Shown piece after piece: positions 1 to 8,703 of a DNA stretch of 64,000 bases (positions are counted from its first letter, which is position 1; each line of letters begins with the position of its first letter). Position numbers and translations under genes: made by a program. The notes below the pieces were generated by a model. The model had not been told where the DNA came from. It saw nothing but the letters and a program-made list of their open reading frames with translations, and ran no database searches. The stretch is from contig JAFDHF010000005.1 of NCBI GenBank assembly GCA_019308905.1, positions 1 through 64,000 on the forward strand. The letters are read 5' to 3'. This stretch comes from Deltaproteobacteria bacterium. GTDB taxonomy: Bacteria > Desulfobacterota > BSN033 > WVXP01.

Positions 1-11
1 AAATCCGGCTC

Positions 12-40
12 TTGACAAACGACAGAGGATACATTATAAG
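12..40 (+). promoter_or_regulatory. Sigma70-type promoter of the methylamine/ABC supra-operon
   Basis: The -35 box TTGACA (12-17) and the -10 box TATAAG (35-40) are separated by exactly 17 nt, a near-consensus housekeeping promoter. It points into the large plus-strand gene series that starts at 172. Transcription would begin near position 47, leaving a leader of about 125 nt. That leader carries the palindrome at 57-76 and a stem-loop with CTTGAG (103-108) pairing CTCAAG (135-140). Confidence 0.75.
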
Positions 41-56
41 AAGCATACTTCCGAAT

Positions 57-76
57 TTGTTCTATATATCGAACAA
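57..76. promoter_or_regulatory. Palindromic operator just downstream of the promoter
   Basis: A dyad TTGTTC-N-ATATAT-N-GAACAA (57-76) lies about 10-30 nt downstream of the predicted transcription start. Its position suits a repressor that blocks initiation or early elongation. The XRE-cupin regulator encoded inside the same operon (5774-6352) is the obvious candidate binder, which would make the circuit autoregulatory. The palindrome is seen directly; the protein-site pairing is inference. Confidence 0.5.
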
Positions 77-171
77 TCCCTATATCCCATCTTGGGGGTA
101 GGCTTGAGTCCAGCCGGAAAGCCCCGGAGTCTTTCTCAAGGGGAAGGGCCGATCGCTGTGACGGGGGGTCG

Positions 172-1305
172 ATGGGCGGAAAGGAAGACAGGAAAGATTC
201 TCCCAGGGAGGTCGTGGCCAGCAAGGCTTCCGCGATCGAGATAAGGGGCCTGACAAAGGAGTTCGGCAGTGTAGTTGCTGTGGCCAACATTTCTCTGGAG
301 ATCAAAGAGGGTGAGTTCATTACCCTCCTGGGGCCGAGCGGATCGGGAAAGACTACGACACTGATGATGATCGCAGGATTTCTCTTTCCGACCGCCGGGG
401 ACATAAGGATCGGCACCGAGTCGATCCTCTCCAGGCCCGTCCATAAGCGAAATCTCGGGATCGTCTTTCAGAACTACTCTCTCTTCCCCCACATGACCGT
501 ATACGACAATATCGCTTTTCCCCTGAAGATGAGGAGGCTGGCTCCAGGAGATATCGAGCGACGTGTCAAGGGTTTTCTGGAACTGGTAAAACTCTCAGGT
601 TTTGAAGAACGCTACCCCAAACAGCTTAGCGGCGGACAACAGCAGCGTGTGGCCTTGGCACGGGCCCTGGTCTTTGATCCGCCCATTGTGCTCATGGACG
701 AACCCCTGGGGGCGCTGGACAAGAATCTGAGAGAGGCCATGCAACTGGAGATCAAGGACATCCAGGAACGCCTCAGGATTACGACCATCTATGTGACTCA
801 CGACCAGAGTGAGGCGCTTACCATGAGTGATCGAATCGTTGTCATGAACAACGGGAGCATAGAGCAGGTGGGATCGGCCGAAGAACTCTACGAAAGCCCC
901 GCCAACCGATTCGTGGCAGGCTTCATCGGAGAGTCGAACTTTCTGGAGGGGCAGGTAACGGGTCGGGATGGAGACTCCCTGGAGGTCACCTCGGATAGGG
1001 GGATCACGTTCAATACCGTTGCCAGAGGGTTTGAGGCCGGGATGGGGAAGAGGGTCTGCACGGTTCTGAGGCCGGAAAAGCTGACCTTTCTCGCCGGGGG
1101 TGAAACCCCTAGAGGCTGGAACATGGTCGAGGGAATCATAGAAGAGGAGATCTATCTGGGCGAGATCCGTCGATACAAGGTCAAGACGGTCGAAGGTCAG
1201 GTCCTGTCACTGAAGATCTCCAACATGACAGGGATCGAGCACCACCGCAGGGGCGACAGGGTGAGGGTCGGATGGCGCTGGACTGACGGAATCGTCGTGG
1301 AGTAG
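172..1305 (+). CDS. ABC transporter ATP-binding protein, spermidine/putrescine type
   Basis: ATPase of a PotABCD-type (polyamine/opine family) importer, 377 aa, cytoplasmic. Walker A GPSGSGKT is at residues 54-61, the signature LSGGQ at 152-156 and Walker B with MDEPLGALD at about 175-183. The last 100 residues form the TOBE domain usual in PotA-like proteins. The N-terminal 20 residues precede the conserved domain and the true start could be a little further in. It is the first gene after the promoter at 12-40. Its partners, the binding protein and two permeases, follow at 2838-5709, but an MtmB-like methyltransferase gene is inserted between, tying the transporter to methylamine use. The substrate cannot be read from sequence. 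Confidence 0.93.
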   Translation: MGGKEDRKDSPREVVASKASAIEIRGLTKEFGSVVAVANISLEIKEGEFITLLGPSGSGKTTTLMMIAGFLFPTAGDIRIGTESILSRPVHKRNLGIVFQNYSLFPHMTVYDNIAFPLKMRRLAPGDIERRVKGFLELVKLSGFEERYPKQLSGGQQQRVALARALVFDPPIVLMDEPLGALDKNLREAMQLEIKDIQERLRITTIYVTHDQSEALTMSDRIVVMNNGSIEQVGSAEELYESPANRFVAGFIGESNFLEGQVTGRDGDSLEVTSDRGITFNTVARGFEAGMGKRVCTVLRPEKLTFLAGGETPRGWNMVEGIIEEEIYLGEIRRYKVKTVEGQVLSLKISNMTGIEHHRRGDRVRVGWRWTDGIVVE

Positions 1306-1313
1306 TTGGGGCC

Positions 1314-2750
1314 ATGAACGGCAATGAACAGGAGTGTGTGGCTGTCGGAGAGAGGGGGCTTGACGAGATGATTGACTTCTGGGATGTGGTGGAACGTTGC
1401 GATAAGGGCCAGAGGATGAAGGAGTCCGACTACGATCTTCTTCTCTGGCAGAAGGTTTCAGACCTCATAAAGCGGTACGATATCCATTTTGATCGGGATC
1501 GAATAGTTCCGAGCGATGACGGGCTCGCCGACAGGGCTTTTGAGGCAGCCATGGATCTCTTCGTCGACCTCGGCTTCTATTGCCTCGATACGGGGAGAGT
1601 GGCCCGATTCAGCCGGGAGGAGGTGGAAGAGGTTCTGAGCAATGCCCCGGATTACTATGTCTGGGGTGAAGGTAAGGACCAGAGGGTTTCCAGGGCAAGG
1701 AAAGTGGAGGACGGTCGTGATCCCTCCTGCACTTTTTCCGCATTGGGTGTCCCGGTGCCGGAAGAGCTCTTTGTCAAGGTCTGCCAGAGTCTGGCCATGG
1801 AACCCCTGGCCGACAGCTTCTGTGGCCCTTCCCTGCTCTCTTCCTTCCGGGGGATTCCCATCAGGGCGGGACATCCTATCGAGGTGGCAGCCGCCATCTG
1901 GGACGTCTCCAAGAGGCGTGAGGCGGCACGGCTGGCAGGGAGACCCGGGCTCGGCATATACGCCCTTATCTCCTGTGCGGAGAGTACGGCCGCCATTCTT
2001 GCGGCTGCTCGGCGGGAGTTCGGGGCCCTGAGAGGCGATGTCACTCAGAACGGGGTCATCGCAGAGCTCAAGGTCGATTTCGCGAGAATGAACAAGGTTC
2101 CCTTTCAACTGGAAATCGGTGCCGGCATTGCAGGCCTCTATGGTCCGCTGATGGGCGGATACGCAGGTGGACCCGAGGGAACGATGGTGACCCTGATCGC
2201 CCATTTCTTCCTGGGGTTGCTCGCCTTCAGAGCGGACTACCATATACCCTTTCCCATCGACATCCACCAGGTGTGCAACACCAGCGCCGGGATGCTCTGG
2301 CTGGTCAGCGTCTATTGCCAGGCGATCGCCAGGAACACCCATCTTGTCAACCTCTCTGTGGCCATGGCCGCTGCCGGCCCGGCGACGGACATGCTCTTTT
2401 ATGAGATGGCCGCCCACGCCCTTGTTTCCACGGTTTCCGGAGGTAACCTCGTGCTGGGAGGAATCGCCAGGGACAAGTACCCGGAGCGGGTCTCCTCATT
2501 GGAGATAAGAACGGGTGCCGAGGTGGGGCACATAGCGGCACGAATGGGCATGTCCAGGGATCAGGCCAACCGGATCGTGAAAGACCTCTTGTCCAGATAC
2601 GAGAAGGAAATACCCCGGGCCCCTCTGGGCAAGAAGTTCGGGGAGATCTACGACCTGGAGCGGGTCAGACCGACCGAGGAGTACCAGGAGATTTACGAGA
2701 GAATAAGGAAGGAGTTGGTGGAACTGGGGTTGGATTACTCTCTGTTGTGA
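1314..2750 (+). CDS. MtmB-family (monomethylamine-type) corrinoid methyltransferase homologue without pyrrolysine
   Basis: A 478-aa protein that aligns over nearly its full length with my recollection of archaeal monomethylamine:corrinoid methyltransferase MtmB. Shared landmarks are GRPGLG (209-214), GGYAGG (281-286) and a C-terminal block with PLGKKFGEIYD and RPTEEYQEIY. In MtmB the catalytic pyrrolysine lies about 18 residues after GRPGMG. Here that position falls on an Ala-Ala-Arg stretch near residue 232 encoded by gct/gct/cgg, and the frame has no amber codon. The enzyme therefore should not use MtmB chemistry on monomethylamine; by analogy with non-Pyl MttB proteins (MtgB, MtpB, MtcB) it may demethylate a quaternary or otherwise activated amine. 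An internal Met at residue 19 is an alternative start. It sits 8 nt after the ABC ATPase gene. Confidence 0.85.
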   Translation: MNGNEQECVAVGERGLDEMIDFWDVVERCDKGQRMKESDYDLLLWQKVSDLIKRYDIHFDRDRIVPSDDGLADRAFEAAMDLFVDLGFYCLDTGRVARFSREEVEEVLSNAPDYYVWGEGKDQRVSRARKVEDGRDPSCTFSALGVPVPEELFVKVCQSLAMEPLADSFCGPSLLSSFRGIPIRAGHPIEVAAAIWDVSKRREAARLAGRPGLGIYALISCAESTAAILAAARREFGALRGDVTQNGVIAELKVDFARMNKVPFQLEIGAGIAGLYGPLMGGYAGGPEGTMVTLIAHFFLGLLAFRADYHIPFPIDIHQVCNTSAGMLWLVSVYCQAIARNTHLVNLSVAMAAAGPATDMLFYEMAAHALVSTVSGGNLVLGGIARDKYPERVSSLEIRTGAEVGHIAARMGMSRDQANRIVKDLLSRYEKEIPRAPLGKKFGEIYDLERVRPTEEYQEIYERIRKELVELGLDYSLL

Positions 2751-2837
2751 TCCGGCGGCTGAAGGGGCTGCAAGGAAAGGGGGTGAGAGACAAGAGGAGC
2801 GACTCCTTAATAGATCTGTAGGAGAAAGGAGGATGAA

Positions 2838-3878
2838 ATGAAGAGAGATGCGAGAAAGTGGGTTGTTTGTCTTTTCGTGGCTGGGGTCTTCCTGGTTGCG
2901 GGATCTGCCTATGGGGCGGCCAAGCAGATCGTCCTCTCATCGTGGGGGGGAACCTACGAGAAGAACGTGATCAAAGCCATGGTAGAACCTTTTGAAAAGG
3001 AGACGGGCATCAAGGTGGTCGTGACGTCCTATCCCAATTTCGCAAAAATAAAGGCCATGGTGGATACGGGGAATATCGAGTGGGACGTGGTTGACATCGA
3101 GGACAGGATGCTGCGGCGGGGGCTGAAGGCAGGCCTTTTCGAACCTCTCGACTACTCGGTGATCGACAAGACCGACTTACTCCCAGGGGCGGTTCATCCC
3201 TATGCAGTGGGCATAGAGTTCTGGGCAGGGGCTCTGGCATACAGCACCGAGAAGTACCCTGGAGACAACCACCCGAGGAACTGGGCGGATTTCTGGAATG
3301 TGAAGAAGTTCCCAGGCGCACGGGCCCTTTTCAACGGTCCCTACGACATGCTTGAGATAGCCCTGCTGGCCGACGGGGTGCCCATGGACAAGCTCTATCC
3401 CCTGGACGTGGACAGGGCTTTCCGGAGCCTGGACAGAATCAAGAAGTACGTCACGGTCTGGTGGAAGAAAGGCGCCCAGCCGGCACAGCTCTTGACCGAC
3501 GGCGAAGTGGACATGACCTATGCCTACAGCGGGCGGATAGCAAACATCATAAAGGACGGGGCCCCGGCAGGCCTCAGCTTCGACCAGGCGAGCGTGAATA
3601 TCGAATGGCTCGTGATTACCAAGGGCACCAAGAAGGTCAAGGAAGCCATGAAGTTCCTGGCCTTCTGCACAAGGCCGAAGCCGCAGGCCATGTTCAATGC
3701 GGCCATGCAGTACGGTCCCATCAACAGGAGGGCCTTCGACTATATCAAGCCGGAGGTGGCGGCCCTGCTTCCCACGGCTCCCCAGTACGAGGGGATGACC
3801 TGGATACCCGATGCGGAGTGGTGGGCGGATCGAGCCGAGGAACTCCAGCAGAGATGGGAGAGCTGGCTTCTCAAGTAG
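2838..3878 (+). CDS. Extracellular solute-binding protein, PotD/PotF-like
   Basis: Periplasmic binding component of the first PotABCD-type importer, 346 aa. A Sec signal peptide (positive MKRDARK, hydrophobic core, cleavage near SAYGA at about residue 25) has no lipobox. The mature part begins with the family pattern SSWGGTYEKNV and keeps the usual two-lobe length. GAAAGGAGG at 2823-2832 supports this start over other in-frame codons. It shares overall layout with the second binding protein of this locus (19056-20081). A strong stem-loop (3900-3944) follows the stop codon. The ligand is unknown; a methylated amine is suggested only by context. Confidence 0.9.
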   Translation: MKRDARKWVVCLFVAGVFLVAGSAYGAAKQIVLSSWGGTYEKNVIKAMVEPFEKETGIKVVVTSYPNFAKIKAMVDTGNIEWDVVDIEDRMLRRGLKAGLFEPLDYSVIDKTDLLPGAVHPYAVGIEFWAGALAYSTEKYPGDNHPRNWADFWNVKKFPGARALFNGPYDMLEIALLADGVPMDKLYPLDVDRAFRSLDRIKKYVTVWWKKGAQPAQLLTDGEVDMTYAYSGRIANIIKDGAPAGLSFDQASVNIEWLVITKGTKKVKEAMKFLAFCTRPKPQAMFNAAMQYGPINRRAFDYIKPEVAALLPTAPQYEGMTWIPDAEWWADRAEELQQRWESWLLK

Positions 3879-3899
3879 GTCGTGAGTAGAGAGGCAACC

Positions 3900-3944
3900 C
3901 TTCGGGCAGTTTCCCTCCGGCCGTCTGCCGGATGCTGCCCGAAG
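3900..3944 (+). other. Intercistronic stem-loop after the binding-protein gene
   Basis: CTTCGGGCAG (3900-3909) pairs perfectly with CTGCCCGAAG (3935-3944), and an inner stem CCGGC (3917-3921)/GCCGG (3927-3931) stacks inside. No T-run follows, so it is not a classical intrinsic terminator. Structures like this after binding-protein genes usually protect the upstream mRNA or lower transcription into the permease genes. Confidence 0.75.
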
Positions 3945-4027
3945 AGAGCCTCCTGGAGGTCGAAACCGGTGTTGTCTCTTTCTGATCGGCCAGAGCCCTC
4001 GGGCCCGGCAGGCAGGTGATCTAACGG

Positions 4028-4858
4028 ATGGGGACTTCAAGAGAGCCGACGCAATACGGATGGGCCTTTCTGTTGCCGAGTGTCATTCTCCTCGGCCTGG
4101 TCTTTTTCTATCCGATCGTCGTTTTTCTTTCAAAGACCTTTCTCGATCCTGGTCCTACCCTGAAGAACGTTATCGATCTTTTTCGCACAGACGTCTATCT
4201 CAAGGTGCTCTGGATCACCTTCAGGATAAGTTTTACGGTGACCGTGGTCTGCGTTCTCTTGGGTTATCCTATTGCCTACCTTCTCTGTGAGGTTTCGGAG
4301 GGAACTCGAAATCTCTTGATGATCATGGTCATTATTCCTTTCTGGACCAGCCTCCTGGTCAGGACCTATGCCTGGATGGTCCTGCTGGGGAGGCGCGGGG
4401 TGTTCAACAGTATACTCATGAGTCTCGGGATTCTGCACTCCCCGGCTAGGTTGCTCCATAACTCTTTTGCCGTCAACGTGGGAATGATACAGATGATGAC
4501 CCCCTTTATGGTCTTGGCCATGTACAGCGTCATGAAAGGAATCGATCGCGGACTGCCCAGGGCTGCCGAAAGCCTCGGAGCCAATAAATTCCAGGCCTTT
4601 ATTCGTGTTTTTCTACCTCTCAGCCTACCTGGAGTGGGCGCGGGCTCGCTCCTGGTTTTCATATACTCCCTCGGTTTTTTCATTACACCGGCTCTTCTCG
4701 GGGGAAGAAAGAGCATCATGATCTCGATGGTAATCGAGCAGCAAGTCAGCACCCTTCTAAGGTGGGGGTTTGCATCGGCTCTGGCCCTGTTGCTCCTCGC
4801 GGCAACACTGGTTTTTTTTCTGATATACAGTCGATTTTTCAAGATCGAGCAACTCTGA
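4028..4858 (+). CDS. ABC transporter permease, PotB-like
   Basis: First inner-membrane permease of the 5' importer, 276 aa with about six membrane segments beginning at residue 11. The EAA loop that contacts the ATPase reads AAESLGANKFQAF followed by LPLSLPG. The gene lies 149 nt after the binding-protein gene, with a stem-loop in the gap, and is directly followed by the second permease. Length and topology match PotB/AttA1-type subunits. Confidence 0.9.
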   Translation: MGTSREPTQYGWAFLLPSVILLGLVFFYPIVVFLSKTFLDPGPTLKNVIDLFRTDVYLKVLWITFRISFTVTVVCVLLGYPIAYLLCEVSEGTRNLLMIMVIIPFWTSLLVRTYAWMVLLGRRGVFNSILMSLGILHSPARLLHNSFAVNVGMIQMMTPFMVLAMYSVMKGIDRGLPRAAESLGANKFQAFIRVFLPLSLPGVGAGSLLVFIYSLGFFITPALLGGRKSIMISMVIEQQVSTLLRWGFASALALLLLAATLVFFLIYSRFFKIEQL

Positions 4859-4887
4859 GGGTGCGGAGGCTCGAAAGGGCTCAGGCC

Positions 4888-5709
4888 ATGATGGGTAGTG
4901 CAACAGGAAGGCATCGATTCTTACCGGGGAAGTGGGTCTTCTACTTTCTCTGCGCTTCGATCTTCACTTTTTTGGTCCTCCCTGTCTTCGTGATCATCCC
5001 CATATCCTTCAGTGCGGCGAAATTCCTCCAGTTCCCCCCGAGAAGCTTCTCTCTCCAGTGGTATGCTGACTACTTCGGGAGCCGAAACTGGATCTACGCA
5101 ACCATAAAGAGTTTCCAGGTGGGTATCCTGACAATGATCGTGGCCACGGTTCTCGGAACGCTTGCCTCCTTTGCCATCGTCCGGGGTGATTTCAGGGGCA
5201 AGAGGTTGGTCTATGGGCTGCTTTTGTCTCCTCTTATCATTCCCGTCATCATAACCTCGGTAGCCGCCTATTATTTCTTCGCGAGACTTCACCTTGTCGG
5301 AACCGTTTGGGCCCTGGTTCTTGCCCACACCGCGCTGGCCATTCCCTTTGTGGTGGTGAATGTGACGGCTACGCTCCAGGGCTTCGATATCACCCTTGAG
5401 CGGGCCGCGCTCAGCCTGGGCGCCAACCGGTTGGTCACCTTCATCAAGGTCACCTTCCCATTGATATGGCCGGGCATCGTGAGCGGGTCCCTCTTTGCCT
5501 TTATCACCTCCTTTGACGAGGTGGTCGTTGCCATGTTCTTGTGCGGAAGCAAGCCGACCTTGCCCAAACAGATGTGGGACGGCATTCGGATAGCTATAAA
5601 CCCGACGATCTCTGCGGTGGCCTCGCTCCTCATAGCCTTCTCCGTCTTGCTTTTGCTGTCGCTCCACTTCCTGACGAGGCGGACCGAGAGGATAAGGGGG
5701 GCAGGATAG
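4888..5709 (+). CDS. ABC transporter permease, PotC-like
   Basis: Second permease of the 5' importer, 273 aa from the ATG at 4888. In-frame codons further upstream would extend it into the end of the preceding permease gene and encode no recognisable domain, so they are rejected; an AAAGGG at 4874-4879 could serve as the ribosome-binding site. The EAA loop is AALSLGANRLVTF followed by FPLIWPG, and about six membrane segments are visible. It pairs with the permease at 4028-4858. Confidence 0.88.
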   Translation: MMGSATGRHRFLPGKWVFYFLCASIFTFLVLPVFVIIPISFSAAKFLQFPPRSFSLQWYADYFGSRNWIYATIKSFQVGILTMIVATVLGTLASFAIVRGDFRGKRLVYGLLLSPLIIPVIITSVAAYYFFARLHLVGTVWALVLAHTALAIPFVVVNVTATLQGFDITLERAALSLGANRLVTFIKVTFPLIWPGIVSGSLFAFITSFDEVVVAMFLCGSKPTLPKQMWDGIRIAINPTISAVASLLIAFSVLLLLSLHFLTRRTERIRGAG

Positions 5710-5773
5710 CCGGTCCGGGACCCGTGATGTGCGGCATGCGGACGTGGTCGACGGGTGGAAACGGAATGGAGAG

Positions 5774-6352
5774 ATGAAGATTGGCGAGAAGGTGAAAGCT
5801 CTGCGCAGGGAGAGGCGAACGACCCTCAATGAACTATCCCAGAGGTCAGGGGTTTCCAAGAGTCTCCTGAGTCAGATAGAGAGGAATATCTCGGTACCTA
5901 CCGTGACGACCCTCCAGAGGATAGCCGATGCCTTCGGCATTCCCATATCGAGAATGTTTGCTGAGAACGACACCGACGCCTCTGCGGCGTCCATAAACAG
6001 AAACGACGTGAATTCGGGTGGAGTCATGGTCGTTCGTCAGGGGCGCCGGAAGAAGCTGATCATGCCCTGGGGGGCCAACTATGAGATGCTGTGCCCGGAT
6101 CTGCAGCACAGGATCGAGTTCATCTATCTTCGCTATCCGGTGGGTGCAAAGGCGGAGGAATCCTATTCGCACAAGGGCGAAGAATGCGGGATCGTGTTGG
6201 AGGGTAGATACAAGGGTACGATCGGCGGCAAGGAGATTATCCTGGAAGCAGGAGACAGTATCTACTACGACAGCTCGATTCCCCACCGGTGGGAAAACGT
6301 GGGCGATACAGAGGTGAGGGCGATCTGGGCGATTACACCTCCCTCTTTTTGA
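5774..6352 (+). CDS. XRE-family transcriptional regulator with C-terminal cupin domain
   Basis: A 192-aa regulator. Residues 1-65 form a helix-turn-helix of the Cro/C1 (XRE) type (KVKALRRERRTTLNELSQ, then SGVSKSLLSQIER). The C-terminal third is a cupin-2 barrel with EECGIVLEG and a DSIYYDSSIPH-type metal/ligand-binding strand pair. Proteins of this architecture (PuuR-like) typically repress amine catabolism genes and sense the substrate through the cupin. The start at 5774 places the HTH at the N-terminus as in relatives. Its position inside the supra-operon suggests local control, possibly through the palindrome at 57-76. Confidence 0.9.
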   Translation: MKIGEKVKALRRERRTTLNELSQRSGVSKSLLSQIERNISVPTVTTLQRIADAFGIPISRMFAENDTDASAASINRNDVNSGGVMVVRQGRRKKLIMPWGANYEMLCPDLQHRIEFIYLRYPVGAKAEESYSHKGEECGIVLEGRYKGTIGGKEIILEAGDSIYYDSSIPHRWENVGDTEVRAIWAITPPSF

Positions 6353-6445
6353 TTCGGGAATCGAAGGTCCGGCGGTACCTGTGTTGGTGTTGCTCTAAAG
6401 TCGAAGAGGAAATCCTGTTTGAACGAAAAGCGAGAAGGAGGCACT

Positions 6446-7924
6446 ATGATGAAGGGCTTTACGGGAAAGCTGGTGGGATCGACGTATCCCATCACGGATG
6501 ACGAGTGCAAGATGATCCATGCGGCAGCCGTACGTGTGCTGGAAGAGGGGGGGATGCGCTGCGACGATCCCAGGGCCGCAAAGATGTTCGAGAAGGTGGG
6601 CTGCAAGCTGGAGCAGGGCGGGAAGATGGTCAAGATCCCTGAAAAGGTGGTGATGAAAGCCTTTGAAACCTGCCCGAGCCAGTTCACCATCTACGGCCGG
6701 AATCCCCAAAATGACGTGGTCATAGGCAACGGTGAGGTGCACTTCGCGACAGTCACCGGGCGCTACCTCCGGGATATCCGGACCGGGGAGAGGCGAAAGG
6801 CCACCCGCAAGGATGCGGTGGAGGGGGCTCTGATGGCGGACGCCCTTGAGAACGTCCACGGCCTCTACAAGTCGGTCATGTGGCTCTTTGACGAGCCCAA
6901 GATATGCAACTCCCAGATGCTGGTGGGGGAGATGCTGAAAAACACCGAAAAAGGGATGACATGGGTCTACAATACCGGAGCAGAGCATGAGGTCTCGGAT
7001 CTGATCAGGCTCTGGGAGATCGCTGCTGGCGGGGCCGACCAGCTGAAGAAGAAACCCCACGTTCTCGGCCATGTAATCATCAACCCTCCCCGGGTTGTGG
7101 ACGTGAATTACACAGACTGGCTTATAGGATTCTGTGATGCCGGTATTCCGGTGACGGTTTACAGCGCTCTCATGGGTGGGGCTACCGGCCCCGCCACCCT
7201 GGCCGGGATGCTGGTTCAGGCTGTGGCGGAGACCCTCTCCTTGGTCGTCCAGGTTCAGGCTTACCGGCCCGGCCACCCTCTGTGTTTCTGCAGCTTCAAT
7301 CCATCCATGGACATGCGGACAGGCCTCTGGTCCTTTGGGAATCCCGAATACGGGACCGTGGGGGGCGGGATCGCCGCAATGGCGAAGTACTACGGGGTGC
7401 CCTGCGTGGGTTTCACCATCAACGACTCGTGCGAGGCTGACGAACAGGCGGCCTATGAGAGCGCCCTCAAGAACTACAACTATGCCTTGAGTGGAATCAG
7501 TCTGATTTGGGACATAGGCGGGATGGCCGGGTTCAATTTCGTGGACTGGGCCCATATGTGCATAGACAACGAGGTGGTCTCCTTCATCGGCCAGTATCTC
7601 AAGGGCATCAGGGTGGATGAGGAGAGGATGGCCGTGGATGAGATTCTCAAGGTGGGCCCCCTGCCTGGCAGCTACCTCAAAGAACCCCATACCCGGAAAT
7701 GGTACAGGGAGGAGTTTCTGATTCCCGAGCTCAGCAACAGGGATTTCTTTGAGACCTGGGAGCGGGGGCACACCGAGCTGCTGGAGAAGGCCAGGCAGAA
7801 GGCTCTCGAGATTCTCGACACCCACCGGTCTCCGGTGCCCGTGGAGGTGAGAAAGGAGATCGACGATTATCTCGATTTCGTCAAGAAGCGGGATGTGGGA
7901 AACTCGGACAATCCACCAGAATAG
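6446..7924 (+). CDS. MttB-family trimethylamine methyltransferase homologue, non-pyrrolysine
   Basis: A 492-aa member of the MttB superfamily (COG5598). The AAGGAGG at 6435-6441 fixes the ATG at 6446. Recognisable blocks include SMDMRTGLWSFGNPE, a YYGVPCVGFTINDS segment, DEQAAYES and the C-terminal VGPLPGSYLKEPHTRKWYREE, which matches the family's VGPGGNFL..HT pattern. There is no in-frame amber codon, so this is a non-Pyl member such as those acting on glycine betaine (MtgB), proline betaine (MtpB) or carnitine (MtcB). It would transfer a methyl group to Co(I) of the corrinoid protein encoded next (7978-8640). The real substrate is not predictable from sequence. Confidence 0.93.
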   Translation: MMKGFTGKLVGSTYPITDDECKMIHAAAVRVLEEGGMRCDDPRAAKMFEKVGCKLEQGGKMVKIPEKVVMKAFETCPSQFTIYGRNPQNDVVIGNGEVHFATVTGRYLRDIRTGERRKATRKDAVEGALMADALENVHGLYKSVMWLFDEPKICNSQMLVGEMLKNTEKGMTWVYNTGAEHEVSDLIRLWEIAAGGADQLKKKPHVLGHVIINPPRVVDVNYTDWLIGFCDAGIPVTVYSALMGGATGPATLAGMLVQAVAETLSLVVQVQAYRPGHPLCFCSFNPSMDMRTGLWSFGNPEYGTVGGGIAAMAKYYGVPCVGFTINDSCEADEQAAYESALKNYNYALSGISLIWDIGGMAGFNFVDWAHMCIDNEVVSFIGQYLKGIRVDEERMAVDEILKVGPLPGSYLKEPHTRKWYREEFLIPELSNRDFFETWERGHTELLEKARQKALEILDTHRSPVPVEVRKEIDDYLDFVKKRDVGNSDNPPE

Positions 7925-7977
7925 CGATATGACCGACGGACTCCCGAGAAGGGGAGTTGCGTACCAGGAGGACTGAA

Positions 7978-8640
7978 ATGGCTGAAGCAGTGGGAAAGGA
8001 GTATTTCGACAGACTCGCCGAAACGATTGTGAATGGAGAGAAGGACGAATGTATCCGCCTGGTCAACGAGGGCCTGGCCAAGGGGATGGATCCCATCGAG
8101 GCGATCGAGAAGGGTCTTGGAAAGGGGATCATCCAGGTTGGAGACGATTTTGGCGAAGGCCGGGTCTTTCTCCCGGAGCTGATCATGGCGGCGGATGTCA
8201 TGAAGGAGGGCGTGGCCATTCTGGACGAAAGGATCAAGGCCCAGGGGGGCGTGAGAAAGAGCCTCGGCAAGATCGTTATGGGAACAGTGAAGGGAGATAT
8301 CCACGATATCGGCAAATCCGTGGTTGCTGCGGTTCTTCAGGCCAACGGATACGATGTGATAGACCTGGGCATCGATGTGGATGAGGGGACCTTTGTCAAG
8401 GCCGCCAGGGAGCATGATGCCGACTGTGTGGGCATGTCGAGCCTTCTCACCCTGGCCATTCAGGAGATGGGCACGGTGATAGAGAAACTCAAAGAGGAGG
8501 GGCTCCGTGACAGAGTCAAGGTGATTGTCGGTGGATGCCCTGTGACCCAGGAATTTGCCGATGAGATCGGGGCCGATGCCGTGGGATTCGATGCAGCAGA
8601 TGCGGTGAGGAAGATGGAGGCCCTTCTCGGAGGGAAATAG
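7978..8640 (+). CDS. Corrinoid (B12-binding) protein, MttC/MtgC-like
   Basis: A 220-aa two-domain corrinoid carrier: an N-terminal helical cap domain (residues 8-90) and a Rossmann-like cobalamin domain. The axial-ligand motif D-x-H-x-x-G is GDIHDIG, with His109. The downstream GMSSLLTLAI and VGGCPVTQEFADEIGAD stretches complete the nucleotide-loop binding site. AGGAGG at 7966-7971 selects the ATG at 7978 over a TTG seven codons upstream. It is the only corrinoid protein in the window and so may serve both the MttB-like and MtmB-like methyltransferases. It needs a reductive activase (RamA type), which is not encoded here. Confidence 0.95.
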   Translation: MAEAVGKEYFDRLAETIVNGEKDECIRLVNEGLAKGMDPIEAIEKGLGKGIIQVGDDFGEGRVFLPELIMAADVMKEGVAILDERIKAQGGVRKSLGKIVMGTVKGDIHDIGKSVVAAVLQANGYDVIDLGIDVDEGTFVKAAREHDADCVGMSSLLTLAIQEMGTVIEKLKEEGLRDRVKVIVGGCPVTQEFADEIGADAVGFDAADAVRKMEALLGGK

Positions 8641-8703
8641 ATGAGACCGGAAGTTAAGATCTCAGGGGGGGCCTAGGCCTCCCTGGGGAAGGGGAAGATC
8701 GCT

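Noticed and set aside
61-171. Cobalamin or molybdenum-cofactor riboswitch in the leader of the methyltransferase operon
   Set aside because: A simple stem-loop is visible but no B12-box or Moco-type core could be recognised.
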